A stretch of 64,000 nucleotides of DNA from Nannocystis sp. GTDB lineage: Bacteria > Myxococcota_A > Polyangia > Nannocystales > Nannocystaceae. Below the pieces are notes generated by a model that did not search any database, was not told the DNA's origin, and saw nothing but the letters and a program-made list of their open reading frames with translations. A program made the translations under genes and the position numbers. Of the stretch, positions 8,032 through 17,169 are shown piece by piece; the stretch's first letter is position 1, and each line of letters starts with the position of its first letter. The DNA lies in NCBI RefSeq assembly GCF_016714285.1, contig NZ_JADJNN010000001.1, forward strand, positions 930,001-994,000, read 5' to 3'.

Positions 8032-10731
8032 TCACGGTTTTATCGGCCTCTGGCCGATCCGTCGCCGCCGCGACGCGAGCCCGACGGACAGCCCGACGAG
8101 GACCATGGCGAGTGACGGCGATCGCCCACGCGGACCGCTGCTACACGCGCAGCCGCCGTCGCTGCCACGCTCACCACCCGTGCTCACCGTGTCGCTCTCG
8201 GGCCCGCCGATCTCGTTCTGCACGTTGGTGGTCGGCACGCCGTCGGTCGGCGTGTCGCCGGTCTGCGTCGCGCCCGGATCGCCGCCGCTGCTCGAGCTCG
8301 AGGTCTCAGCGCCGCCGCTGCTGCCATCGCCGCTGCTGCCGCTCGTGTCGGTGTCGCCGATCGCGGGCTCCGGGTAGTACGCGCCGCAGGCCGGATCGCT
8401 GAAGTCACCGGCGCGCTGGGCCAGCGCCAGCGCGTAGGCCCCGGCGCCGAAGCCCAGCATCGGCGTGTTGAACTTGTACGCGCCCGTGAGCTCGTCGTAG
8501 GTCTCGGCGACCATGCCGTAGTTGGTCTGCGACTGGGCCCGCACCCACTCGGTGAGCGCGTCGGCGCGGTCGACCTGGCCGGCGAGGCGCAGGGCGATCG
8601 CGCCGCGCAGGTCGGTGATCACCCACTCGGCGCTGTCGTAGTCGCTGCCCCAGGGGCTCAGGTCCTCGGCCTTGGCGTGGTCCCAGCGGTCGTCGTTGCG
8701 CGACCAGCCGGGGCCGGCGTCGACGCGCAGGTGCTCATCGAGGCCCTGCAACGTCGCGCCGGCGATCGCACCGGCCGGGTCGAACAGGCCCATGGCAATC
8801 GCGTCGAGCACGGCCGCGTCCCAGTAGCCCTCGCCGAGCGCGAGCTCCTCGCTGTTGGCCGCGATCGCCCCGCTGCGGTCGCCGAGCTCGGCCGCGATCG
8901 CGGTGCGCAGCGCCTCGCCGGCGGCCTTGTAGATCGCGGCCCGCTCGTCGTCGCCGACCCGGGCTGCGATCGCCGCGGCGTCGCAGAGGCCGCGCGCCGC
9001 CGTGATGCTGGTGTACGCGAAGTGGCGCTGGCGGCCGTTCCAGTGGGTCTCCCAGATCGACGAGTCGGCGCGCATGAGGCCGGTCTCGGGGTCAATGAGG
9101 GCGACCAGCACGTTCGCCACGCGGTCGCGGATCTCCGGCCAGCGCGCGTCGGCCACGCTGGTGTCGCCGGTCAATTGTTCGTGGGCCCGCAGCGCCCACA
9201 GGAACAGGCCGAGACCGTCGAACTCGAGGTTGGGCCCGAAGCTGTTGAAGTCGGTCTCCTCGACGCCGAAGCCGTGGTAGCGCACCAGGCTGATCTGGTA
9301 CGGCGGCATCGCGTAGGGCCCCAGCTCGTCCCAGCTCTGGAAGCGGCCGGCCTCGGCGTCGAGGTAGAACTCGAGCGCGAGGCGGGCGTGCTCACCCATG
9401 CCGAGAGCGGCCATCGCCGCGGTCGCGTAGGCGCCGTCGCGGATCCAGGCGTAGGTCCACTCGCCGGGCGGCAGGCTGGCGAGGATCGCCCCGGCGCCGC
9501 GGTGCTTGACCACGGCCGGCAACACGACCGGCTGATCGTCGAGACCCTTGAAGCGGGTGCGCCGGGGCTCGCCGTCCTTGCTCAGCCACTCGCGCAGGTA
9601 GTAGCTGTCCTCGCGGACCTGTCCCATGTGCAACATCGCGGCGCCCTGGCGCAGCAGCGCGGCCTCGTCGGCCTCGACCCCCGCGGGCAAAGTGACGCCG
9701 GCCTGCAGCGCCTTCCAGCCCGCGACTTCAGCGTCGAGCAGGGCCTTGGCGCCCTTGCCGGCGACGAAGGCGTCGAGCGCCAGCTGGGCTTTGGTATCGG
9801 GGATCGGATCCGGGTCGTGCAACACGGCGACGCCGGCCCACTGCGTCGCGCCGGGCGCGAGGTCGCCGAGGTTCCACTGGAAGCCGCTGACGCTGTCGTC
9901 GATCGCCACGACCGGCGCCTGGTTGTCGGGGAAGTCCTGCGGCAGCCCGCCGTCGACCAGCTTGAAAAGGTCGGCGCCGGGACCGACGCCGCGGTGGGCG
10001 ATCGGGCCGAGCGCGCGGGTCACGACGACCCCGGCGAAGCCACGCTCGCGGAAGCGGCCGATGTTGCCGGCGCCGTCGTAGACGAGGGTCTCGCCGTTGG
10101 CGGCGATGTCCTTCGGCACGTCCCACGGGCGCAGCGCCCGGCCGTAGCCGAGGTGGAAGTTGTGCAGCGAGAACGCCGACACGCCCTTGAGCGCCTGGTC
10201 GCCGGTGTTCTCGAGCTTGAGCAGCAGCACGAAGCCGCCGGCGGCCAGCGCCTGCGGGGCGAACGCGTAGGTGGTGGCCCGCAGCGCGCCGATCGTCTGC
10301 ACCATCGCCACGATGCCGGTGCCACCCTGCTCGCCCGCGTCCCACGCGAGGTAACCGCTGGCGTCCTCGTCGACCGCGGCCTTGGTGAGCCACTGCTGCT
10401 GACCCTCGGCGCGCACGCCGAAGTACATGTCGAACAGCAGGTCGCGGGTGTGGACGGTCGCGAATTGCTCGCCGTCCCACACCTCCTTGCCCTGGCCGTC
10501 GAGCACCGGCTCCTCCGCGGCGAACAGGTGCTCGCGAAATTGCGTGAGCCGTCGCTGCTTGAGGTCGAGGAGGATCGCGCCGTGGCCGTTGGCCGAGGGC
10601 AGCTCGAAGCGCGTACGCTGCGGCGCCGGGGCGGCCTGCAGGGGGCCAACAGAGGGGCCCAGGAGCCCGAGGAGGAGCACCAGCGCGAACGTGCCGGCGA
10701 GGCGAGGACGGGTCGGCCTGAGGTGGCACAT
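8032..10731 (-). CDS. GH15-type glucoamylase with MYXO-CTERM tail
   Basis: The 899-residue product has a Sec signal peptide (TFALVLLLGLLGPSVGPLQA), an N-terminal beta-sandwich (about 35-330) typical of prokaryotic GH15 enzymes, and an (alpha/alpha)6 barrel (about 340-800). Seen motifs: EWTYAWIRDGAYATAAM (about residue 425), SSIWETHW with the likely catalytic acid Glu (about 559), SITAARGLCDAAA, and SPWGSDYDSAEWVITD. It should release glucose from the ends of alpha-1,4 glucans. A Ser/Gly/Thr-rich linker leads to a C-terminal Cys-Ala-Cys, a hydrophobic helix (SLAMVLVGLSVGLA) and an Arg cluster, the layout of the MYXO-CTERM sorting signal. The start at 10731 is supported by the signal peptide and by a TACCGT box 8 nt upstream; the open frame further upstream is antisense to the alpha-amylase gene. 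Confidence 0.9.
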   Translation of the reverse strand: MCHLRPTRPRLAGTFALVLLLGLLGPSVGPLQAAPAPQRTRFELPSANGHGAILLDLKQRRLTQFREHLFAAEEPVLDGQGKEVWDGEQFATVHTRDLLFDMYFGVRAEGQQQWLTKAAVDEDASGYLAWDAGEQGGTGIVAMVQTIGALRATTYAFAPQALAAGGFVLLLKLENTGDQALKGVSAFSLHNFHLGYGRALRPWDVPKDIAANGETLVYDGAGNIGRFRERGFAGVVVTRALGPIAHRGVGPGADLFKLVDGGLPQDFPDNQAPVVAIDDSVSGFQWNLGDLAPGATQWAGVAVLHDPDPIPDTKAQLALDAFVAGKGAKALLDAEVAGWKALQAGVTLPAGVEADEAALLRQGAAMLHMGQVREDSYYLREWLSKDGEPRRTRFKGLDDQPVVLPAVVKHRGAGAILASLPPGEWTYAWIRDGAYATAAMAALGMGEHARLALEFYLDAEAGRFQSWDELGPYAMPPYQISLVRYHGFGVEETDFNSFGPNLEFDGLGLFLWALRAHEQLTGDTSVADARWPEIRDRVANVLVALIDPETGLMRADSSIWETHWNGRQRHFAYTSITAARGLCDAAAIAARVGDDERAAIYKAAGEALRTAIAAELGDRSGAIAANSEELALGEGYWDAAVLDAIAMGLFDPAGAIAGATLQGLDEHLRVDAGPGWSRNDDRWDHAKAEDLSPWGSDYDSAEWVITDLRGAIALRLAGQVDRADALTEWVRAQSQTNYGMVAETYDELTGAYKFNTPMLGFGAGAYALALAQRAGDFSDPACGAYYPEPAIGDTDTSGSSGDGSSGGAETSSSSSGGDPGATQTGDTPTDGVPTTNVQNEIGGPESDTVSTGGERGSDGGCACSSGPRGRSPSLAMVLVGLSVGLASRRRRIGQRPIKP

Positions 10732-10739
10732 GACGCGCC

Positions 10740-10745
10740 ACGGTA
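10740..10745 (-). promoter_or_regulatory. -10 box (TACCGT) for the glucoamylase gene
   Basis: TACCGT on the minus strand ends 8 nt before ATG 10731 in the 67-bp divergent spacer between the two amylolytic genes; near-leaderless layout. Confidence 0.4.
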
Positions 10746-10781
10746 GCACGGCGCCGGCTTTGCACGCCCACGCGAAGCGGC

Positions 10782-10787
10782 TATGGT
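10782..10787 (+). promoter_or_regulatory. -10 box (TATGGT) for the alpha-amylase gene
   Basis: TATGGT lies 11 nt before ATG 10799, giving a predicted 5' leader of only a few nucleotides. It faces the opposite promoter at 10740-10745, so both amylolytic genes could respond to one regulator bound in the spacer. Confidence 0.35.
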
Positions 10788-10798
10788 CGCTAGCTGAC

Positions 10799-13222
10799 AT
10801 GCACCGAAGCTCGCGCCTCGCCCCGGTCCTCGCGCTCCTCGCTGGCTGCTCCACCGGCTGCTCCAGTGGCGCCACGCCTGCCGAGGAGACCGGCAGCGAG
10901 ACCGGCCCGGGCGGCGATCCCTCGAGCTTCCCCGGCACCAGCGCGCCGACCACCACCGCCGGGCCGGACACCACCGCGGCCACCGACACCGGCGTCGCCA
11001 CGGACAGCGGCGAAACCGGAGTCGACACCGGAGCCGATACCGGCGACAGCACCACCGGTGACGACCCGCTGCTGCGCTGCCCCACCGAGTTCCACTTCGA
11101 TCCGCCGCCCGGCGGCACCGCCCCGAAGATCGCCGGCGAGTGGCAAGCCTTCAACCTGGCCACCGCGACCGTCATGCGCGGGCCCGACGACGACGGCATC
11201 TATCACGCCACCGCCCTGCTCCCGCCCGGCCTGCAGGCGTACAAGGTCGTGTACGACCTCGGCGGCGAGCCGCAGTGGGTGCTCGACCCGGGCCAGGGCC
11301 GGCGCAAGTACCTGGGTGGCCTCGAAAACTCCGCGGTCCTGGTGCCCGACTGCCGTGACCCCGCGCTGGTCGTCGAGAGCAAGTCGGTGCAGCGGCCCGC
11401 GCCGGGTCAGGGCAGCTACGCCGCGGTCGCGCGCTACGTCGACGGCCTCGCCGGCGCCGGCCCCGAGCCCGCGGCGTACACGGCTGTCCTTCGGGACAGC
11501 TCGGGCAAGGAGCGGGCGCTCAGCGCCGCCGAGCTGAAGATCGACGACACCACCGGCGACGTGACCATCGCCGTCGCCGGTCTCCCGGACGGCAAGCACC
11601 GCATCACCGTCACCGCGGCCGCCGGCGACGGTCGCAGCGCGGCGCCGCTGCGCCTGATCTTCTGGGTCGAGGCCGAGCCGTTCCAGTGGGACGACGCGCT
11701 CATCTACATGGTGATGACCGACCGCTTCGTCGACGGCGACCCCGGCAACAACCCGGGCGCCACGGCCATGGCTGACCCGCGCGGCGACTGGCAGGGCGGC
11801 GACCTGCAGGGCCTGCGCGCCGCGATCGCCGACGGCACCCTCGACAAGCTCGGCGTGCGCGCGATCTGGCTGACCCCGTTCCAGACCGGCCCCGACGAGG
11901 CCTTCCTCGCCAGCGACGGCAAGCACCTGGTCACCGGCTACCACGGCTACTGGCCGATCCGCGCCCGCGAGGTCGACGCCCGCATCGGCGGCGCCGAGGC
12001 GCTGCAGGCGATGGTCCGCGAGGCGCACAAGCACGGCATCCGCGTGCTGCAGGACTACGTCGTCAACCACGTGCACGAGCAGCACGAGTACTTCACCGAG
12101 CACCCGGAGTGGTTTCGCACCGGCTGCGTGTGCGGCACCAACAACTGCGACTGGACCGGCCACGCCCTCGACTGCCTGTTCTCGCCGTACCTCCCGGACA
12201 TCAACCACACCGTGCCCGAGGCCAACGCGGCCTTCGTCGCCGACGCCGTCTACTGGCTCGACGAGTTCGACCTCGACGGCCTCCGCGTCGACGCCGTCAA
12301 GCACGTCGAGGAGGTCGCGACCCGCAACCTCGCCGCCGCGGTGCGCGAGACCTTCGAACCCGGCGGCAGCAAGTACTTCCTGATGGGCGAGACAGCGATG
12401 GGCTGGAGCGACTGCGCCGACCCCTGCAACGACGAGAACTACGGCACGATCGCCCGCTACATCGGCCCCTTCGGGCTCGACGGACAATTCGACTTCGTGC
12501 TCTACCACGGGGTCAGCTACCGCAGCTTCGCCTACCAGGAGAAGGGCATGCTGCACGCCGACTACTGGACGCAGCACGGCCTCGAGAAGTGGCCGGTCGG
12601 CGCCATCATGACGCCGTACATCGGCAGCCACGACACCGCCCGCTTCGTCAGCCTCGCCGACTACCGCGGTCAGGACGCGGGCCACGACCCCGGCATCCCG
12701 GGCAACCAGTGGGACAACATCGCCAAGGCCCCCGGCGACGTCGAGCCGCAGCTGCGCATGCGCGTGGCGATGGCGTGGCTGCTCGGCCTGCCCGGCGCCC
12801 CCCTGCTCTACTACGGCGACGAGTACGGCCAGTGGGGCGGCGCCGACCCGAACAACCGCGTGATGTGGCGCGACGCCAAGGCGCTCGGCCCCGACGAGGC
12901 GACCACGCTGGCGCTGGTGCGCAAGCTCGGCACGGCGCGCCAGCAGGTCGCCGCGCTGCGCCGCGGCGCCTACGTCCCGCTGTGGGCCGACGAGGACACC
13001 CTGGTGTTCGGCCGCAAGATCGCCGCTGGCGACGCCGCGGTCGTGGCGATCCACCGCGGCCCCGCGGCGAAGATGGTCGACGTGGAGGTCAGCGCCAGCC
13101 TCGGCCTGGCTGCGCAGAAGCAGCTCAAGGACCGCCTCGGCGGCCCCGCGGTGCAGGTCAGCGGGCTCGGCAAGGCCGCCTTCAGCGTGCCGGCCCACGG
13201 CGCCGTGATCCTCGCGCCCTGA
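10799..13222 (+). CDS. GH13 alpha-amylase lipoprotein
   Basis: The 807-residue product has a lipoprotein signal with lipobox LLAGC (cysteine about residue 18), a Thr/Gly-rich linker to about residue 95, and an N-terminal beta domain (about 95-290) resembling a CBM48/E-set starch-binding module. The catalytic GH13 barrel starts at DALIYMVMTDRFVDGD. Catalytic motifs: GLRVDAVKHVE (nucleophile Asp, about residue 497), MGETAMG (acid/base Glu, about 530), and IGSHDTARF (third Asp, about 610), where Ser replaces the usual Asn of NHD. It should cut internal alpha-1,4 bonds of starch or glycogen at the cell surface, feeding the neighbouring glucoamylase. The 3' end (13201-13222) is followed about 50 bp later by a near-copy of its last seven codons. 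Confidence 0.92.
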   Translation: MHRSSRLAPVLALLAGCSTGCSSGATPAEETGSETGPGGDPSSFPGTSAPTTTAGPDTTAATDTGVATDSGETGVDTGADTGDSTTGDDPLLRCPTEFHFDPPPGGTAPKIAGEWQAFNLATATVMRGPDDDGIYHATALLPPGLQAYKVVYDLGGEPQWVLDPGQGRRKYLGGLENSAVLVPDCRDPALVVESKSVQRPAPGQGSYAAVARYVDGLAGAGPEPAAYTAVLRDSSGKERALSAAELKIDDTTGDVTIAVAGLPDGKHRITVTAAAGDGRSAAPLRLIFWVEAEPFQWDDALIYMVMTDRFVDGDPGNNPGATAMADPRGDWQGGDLQGLRAAIADGTLDKLGVRAIWLTPFQTGPDEAFLASDGKHLVTGYHGYWPIRAREVDARIGGAEALQAMVREAHKHGIRVLQDYVVNHVHEQHEYFTEHPEWFRTGCVCGTNNCDWTGHALDCLFSPYLPDINHTVPEANAAFVADAVYWLDEFDLDGLRVDAVKHVEEVATRNLAAAVRETFEPGGSKYFLMGETAMGWSDCADPCNDENYGTIARYIGPFGLDGQFDFVLYHGVSYRSFAYQEKGMLHADYWTQHGLEKWPVGAIMTPYIGSHDTARFVSLADYRGQDAGHDPGIPGNQWDNIAKAPGDVEPQLRMRVAMAWLLGLPGAPLLYYGDEYGQWGGADPNNRVMWRDAKALGPDEATTLALVRKLGTARQQVAALRRGAYVPLWADEDTLVFGRKIAAGDAAVVAIHRGPAAKMVDVEVSASLGLAAQKQLKDRLGGPAVQVSGLGKAAFSVPAHGAVILAP

Positions 13223-13291
13223 GCTGCCCGCACGGCCCAGTGTTCCTGGCGCCCGTGCTCCTCGCGCCCTGACGCGCCCGCGCACGCAAGA

Positions 13292-13346
13292 AGGGGCAGG
13301 TCGTGCCGCGCACGCCTGCCCCTCTCACGGGCCCCGAAGGGCCCGT
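13292..13346. terminator. Two adjacent hairpins between convergent genes (likely bidirectional terminator)
   Basis: The first stem pairs AGGGGCAGG(T)CGTGC at 13292 with GCACGCCTGCCCCT ending at 13323 (one bulge). The second is a perfect 8-bp stem, ACGGGCCC/GGGCCCGT (13327-13346), with a CGAA loop. They sit between the alpha-amylase gene and the opposing lipoprotein gene. No long T-tract is present, so termination activity is inferred. Confidence 0.5.
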
Positions 13347-13359
13347 CAGACCCAGTGGA

Positions 13360-15132
13360 TCACTGCGGCTGCATGACGCCGCAGTCGTCGACCTCGCTCG
13401 GGATGCAGCCCTCGCAGTCCCAGCGGAAGTTGTCGAGGATCGCCATGGTCGCCAGGATGCTGTCGCTCATGTCCGAGATGAAGAAGCCGATCGTGACGTC
13501 CGAGCCGGGCTGCACGCCGCCCTTGGCCGTGAACCACCCGGAGCACGCGTGCTGCTCGAACCCGGTCCCGGCGAGGGGCGCCTCGTTGACGGTGTAGCCG
13601 TCGGTCTTGAGGTACGGGTCGAGGGCCGTGATCGTCAGCGGCAGGCCCTTCATCATGTTGTTCGGGTCGGGGATGAAGGTGACGTTGCCCGAGTACGGGT
13701 CGACCGGCGGGTTCTGGTTCGGGTCGTCCGCCGCCGGGTCGACCTGGTAGGCGATCAGCAGGTCGTTGAAGCCGGTGTTGACGTAGGTCGGCCACTCCGC
13801 CGAGCAGAACACGAAGTCGAAGGTGTAGCCGAAGGTGCCGAGCGGCACCTTGGTGTTGAAGGTGAACCACAGCTTGTCGTTCGGGTCGCTGTTGCCCAGC
13901 GCCCACTGAGCCTTCAGGGTGTCCGAGCAGTCCTTGAAGGTGACCCCGTCGCAGTCCTGGAACGGCGTCCCGCCGGCCCCGTTGTTCGACCCGAAGTCGG
14001 TCTTGAACGGCGGCGGCAGGGCGTTGGCGTCGTCGTTGCCGTTGTTGCCGTTGTTGACCTGCGAGTTCGCGTTCTCCACCACGATGCCGTTGTTGTTCGG
14101 CGCCTTGATGTTGCCGGTGCTGATGATGAGGAAGTTGGCGCCCTCGCGCGGGCTGTAGAACAGCGTGTCGGGCGTGTTCGGGTCCATATCCTCGTCGAAC
14201 TTGTAGGTCCCGAAGCCCTTGGCCACCTGCCACGCGGTGTTGACGACCGAGTTGAAGCTGAAGTTGCTGATCTGCACCGAGTTGGCGGGCTGGTCGTTGC
14301 AGATGCCCATCGCCTTGTGGGCGTTGGTCTTGTCCGCCTTGTCCGCCAGGTTGATGTTCGTGTCGCAGATCGCGTAGTCCGGCGGCGCCTGACAGGCCGG
14401 CGGCATGTACACGGTGCAGTCGTTCTTGCAGAAGTCGTTCTTGCCGCCGTCGACCTTGTTGCCGTCGTCGCAGTCCTCGCCCATCTCGACCTTGCCGTTG
14501 CCGCACTCCGGCGGCGTGATCGTGCAGTCCGCCTCGCAGCCGTCGCCGCCCATCTGGTTGCCGTCGTCGCACTGCTCGTCACCCTCCTGCATCCCGTTGC
14601 CGCACACCGCGGGCACGGTTTCCGTCAGGCAGTCGGCGCTGCACAAGTCGCCGTCGTCGGTGTTGCCGTCGTCACAGACCTCGCCCTGTTCGATGTTGCC
14701 GTTGCCACACACCGCCGGCGTGAGCGTGCAGTCCGCCTCGCAGCCGTCTCCGTCGACGAGGTTGCCGTCGTCGCACTCCTCGTCCCCGCCCACCACTTTG
14801 TCACCGCAGACGGGGTTCGCGGCCCCGGTGCTGGCGGTGTCGGTCGCGCTGTCGGTCCCGGCCGTGTCCGTCGCCGTCCCGGTCACCGTCGCGTCGGTGT
14901 TGTTGCTCGTCCCCGAGATGCTGCCCTCCGTCGGCACATCCGTGGTCGTCGGCGGGGTCGTGTTGGTGGGCGTCGTGTTCGTCGCGCTCTCACCCGTGGT
15001 GCCGTTCGAGGTGGCGCTTTCCGTCGCACCCTCCGTCGCCGCGGTGGTGTTGCCATTGTCGCCGCAGGCGGTGAGAGCCGCGGCGCCGAGCCCGAGACAG
15101 ATAAACCGGGAGATGTTCTTGGAGATGGTCAT
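13360..15132 (-). CDS. Cys-rich-repeat, choice-of-anchor-L-like lipoprotein (paralog 1)
   Basis: The 590-residue product is a predicted lipoprotein (lipobox ALTAC, cysteine about residue 23). After a Thr/Ser/Asn-rich linker come four Myxococcus-type cysteine-rich repeats of the form CGNG..E..E.CDDGN...GD.C..DC (about 105-240). The C-terminal about 340 residues (CQAPPDYAICDTNINL to DDCGVMQPQ) resemble choice-of-anchor-L modules found in myxobacterial surface proteins. Function unknown; adhesion or surface display is inferred. The start ATG 15132 has a Shine-Dalgarno-like CAGGATT 4 nt upstream, and the same context precedes paralog 2. It lies just downstream of paralog 2 with a terminator between them. 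Confidence 0.85.
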   Translation of the reverse strand: MTISKNISRFICLGLGAAALTACGDNGNTTAATEGATESATSNGTTGESATNTTPTNTTPPTTTDVPTEGSISGTSNNTDATVTGTATDTAGTDSATDTASTGAANPVCGDKVVGGDEECDDGNLVDGDGCEADCTLTPAVCGNGNIEQGEVCDDGNTDDGDLCSADCLTETVPAVCGNGMQEGDEQCDDGNQMGGDGCEADCTITPPECGNGKVEMGEDCDDGNKVDGGKNDFCKNDCTVYMPPACQAPPDYAICDTNINLADKADKTNAHKAMGICNDQPANSVQISNFSFNSVVNTAWQVAKGFGTYKFDEDMDPNTPDTLFYSPREGANFLIISTGNIKAPNNNGIVVENANSQVNNGNNGNDDANALPPPFKTDFGSNNGAGGTPFQDCDGVTFKDCSDTLKAQWALGNSDPNDKLWFTFNTKVPLGTFGYTFDFVFCSAEWPTYVNTGFNDLLIAYQVDPAADDPNQNPPVDPYSGNVTFIPDPNNMMKGLPLTITALDPYLKTDGYTVNEAPLAGTGFEQHACSGWFTAKGGVQPGSDVTIGFFISDMSDSILATMAILDNFRWDCEGCIPSEVDDCGVMQPQ

Positions 15133-15202
15133 GGTAATCCTGGCCTGCGAGCCTATTACGCCCCACAGGAGGTTCCAAGCGGCAAAATAGCGCCTGACCG
15201 CG

Positions 15203-15238
15203 AAAAAGCGGGGCCGGCCCGTGGCCCGCCCCGCTTCG
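15203..15238 (-). terminator. Rho-independent terminator after paralog 2
   Basis: On the minus strand the stem AAGCGGGGC/GCCCCGCTT is followed immediately by a T-run (TTTTT). It lies about 50 bp after the stop of the gene at 15288-17057. Confidence 0.75.
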
Positions 15239-15287
15239 CGCGTCTTCAACCCAGAGTGCGCGTTGCTGACGCCTCAGCGAACGCAGG

Positions 15288-17057
15288 TCACTGCGGCTGC
15301 ATGACGCCGCAGTCGTCGACCTCGCTCGGGATGCAACCCTCGCAGTCCCAGCGGAAGTTGTCGAGGATCGCCATCGTGGCGAGCACGCTGTCGCTCATGT
15401 CGGCGATGAAGAAGCCGATCGTGATGTCCGAGCCGGGCTGCACGCCGCCCTTGGCCGTGAACCACTCGGTGCACGCGTTGCTCTCGAAGCCGGTGCCCGC
15501 CAGGGGCGCCTCGTTGTTGGTGAAGCCCGGCCCCTTGAAGTACGGGTCGAGCGCCGTGATCGTCAGCGGCAAGCCCTTCATGTTGTTGTTCGGGTCGGGG
15601 ATGAAGGTGACGTTGCCCGAGTACGGGTCGACCGGCGGGTCGGCGTTCGGATCGTCCGCCGCCGGGTCGACCTGGTACGCGATCAGCAGGTCGTTGTAGC
15701 CCGTGTTCACCCAGGTCGGCCACTCCGCCGAGCAGAACACGAAGTTGAAGGTGTAGCCGAAGGTCCCGAGCGGCACCTTGGTCTTGAAGGTGAACCACAG
15801 CTTGTCGTTCGGGTCGCTGTTGCCCTTCTGCCACTGCGCCTGCAGCGTGTCCGAGCAGTCCTTGAACGTGACCCCGTCGCAGTCCTGGAACGGCGTCCCG
15901 CCGGCCCCATTGTTCGAACCCACCTCGTAGCGGAACGGCGGCGGCAGGGCGTTGCCGTCGTCGTTGCCGTTGTCGCCGTTGCCACCCTGCGAGTTCGGGT
16001 TCTCGACCACCACGCCCATGTTGTTCGGCGCCTTCACCACGCCCGAGCTGACGATCAGGAAGGCGTCACCCTCGCGCGGGCTGTAGTACAGCTTGTCCGG
16101 CGTGTTCGGGTCCATGTCGTCATCGAACTTGTAGGTGCCGAAGCCCTTGGCCACCTGCCACGCCGCGTTGTTGGTCGAGTTGAAGCTGTAGTTCGTGATC
16201 TGCACCGAGTTGTCCGGCTTGTCGTTGCAGATGCCGATCGCCTTGTGCGCGTTGGTCTTGTCCGCCTTGTCCCCGAGGTTGATGTTCGTGTCGCAGATCG
16301 CGTAGTCCGGCGGCGCCTGGCAGGCGGGCGGCATGTACACGCTGCAGTCGTTCTTGCAGAAGTCGTTGGGACCGCCGTTGACGTCGTTGCCGTCGTCGCA
16401 GGCCTCGCCCATCTCCACCTTGCCGTTGCCACACTCCGGCGGCGTGATCGTGCAGTCCGCCTCGCAGCCGTCGCCGGCCACGTCGTTGCCGTCATCACAC
16501 TGCTCGTCACCCTCCTGCATCCCGTTGCCGCACACCGCCGGCACCGTGATCGTCAGACAGTCGGCGCTGCACGCGTCGCCGTCCATCGTGTTGCCGTCGT
16601 CGCAGGCCTCGCCGACCTGCTGCATGCCGTCGCCGCACACCGCCGTGACCACACAGCCGGGCTCACAGCCGTCGCCGGCCACGTCGTTGCCGTCGTCACA
16701 CTCCTCGGCGCCGTTCTTGATCCCGTCGCCGCACTCCGGTGTCACCATCCCGGTGCTCGCCGTGTCCGTCGCGCTGTCGGTCCCCGCCGTGTCCGTCGCC
16801 GTCGCCGTCCCGGTTGCCTCGGTGTTGTTGCTCGTCCCCGAGCCCGTGCCCTCCGTCGGCGTGTCTGTCGTCGTCGGCGGCGTCGTGTTGGTCGGGTTCG
16901 TCGGGTTCGTCGGGTTATCCGTCGTGCTGTCCGAGCCGGCACTATCCGTGCCGCCCTCTGTGACGTTCGTCGTGCCGCCGTTGTCGCCGCAAGCAGCGAG
17001 CACCAGCGCGGTGAAACCAAGGGTCAAGGATCGGGTCATCGGTCGGCTGTTCCTCAT
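15288..17057 (-). CDS. Cys-rich-repeat, choice-of-anchor-L-like lipoprotein (paralog 2)
   Basis: The 589-residue product has the same architecture as its downstream neighbour: lipobox VLAAC, Thr/Ser/Pro-Thr-rich linker, four CDDGN-type cysteine-rich repeats, then the choice-of-anchor-L-like domain ending DDCGVMQPQ. The C-terminal halves are nearly identical and the linkers diverge, so this is a tandem duplication. ATG 17057 is chosen because CCAGGATTGCCC precedes it, matching CCAGGATTACC before paralog 1; a TTG at 17063 would place the Shine-Dalgarno too close. The 110-bp region upstream contains GTAATAG, which is also found upstream of paralog 1, so the two copies probably kept the same promoter. 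Confidence 0.85.
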   Translation of the reverse strand: MRNSRPMTRSLTLGFTALVLAACGDNGGTTNVTEGGTDSAGSDSTTDNPTNPTNPTNTTPPTTTDTPTEGTGSGTSNNTEATGTATATDTAGTDSATDTASTGMVTPECGDGIKNGAEECDDGNDVAGDGCEPGCVVTAVCGDGMQQVGEACDDGNTMDGDACSADCLTITVPAVCGNGMQEGDEQCDDGNDVAGDGCEADCTITPPECGNGKVEMGEACDDGNDVNGGPNDFCKNDCSVYMPPACQAPPDYAICDTNINLGDKADKTNAHKAIGICNDKPDNSVQITNYSFNSTNNAAWQVAKGFGTYKFDDDMDPNTPDKLYYSPREGDAFLIVSSGVVKAPNNMGVVVENPNSQGGNGDNGNDDGNALPPPFRYEVGSNNGAGGTPFQDCDGVTFKDCSDTLQAQWQKGNSDPNDKLWFTFKTKVPLGTFGYTFNFVFCSAEWPTWVNTGYNDLLIAYQVDPAADDPNADPPVDPYSGNVTFIPDPNNNMKGLPLTITALDPYFKGPGFTNNEAPLAGTGFESNACTEWFTAKGGVQPGSDITIGFFIADMSDSVLATMAILDNFRWDCEGCIPSEVDDCGVMQPQ

Positions 17058-17169
17058 GGGCAATCCTGGGGGCTTCAGCTACGCCACGGGGAGCCCGAGG
17101 TCATGGAAGCCAAGCCCATCTATTACCGCAGGGAGCGTGCAAAAAGAGCAATCTCGACAGAGATGAGAC

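Noticed and set aside
8042..8058. Hairpin ATCGGCC-TCT-GGCCGAT as a terminator of the glucoamylase gene
   Set aside because: It lies within the last codons and is followed by A rather than T residues on the coding strand.
10790..13285. Long minus-strand frame opposite the alpha-amylase gene
   Set aside because: It is antisense to a clear GH13 enzyme and has no recognisable domain.
17058..17063. TTG start at 17063 for paralog 2
   Set aside because: The Shine-Dalgarno-like AGGATT would overlap the start codon; ATG 17057 matches the paralog's context.
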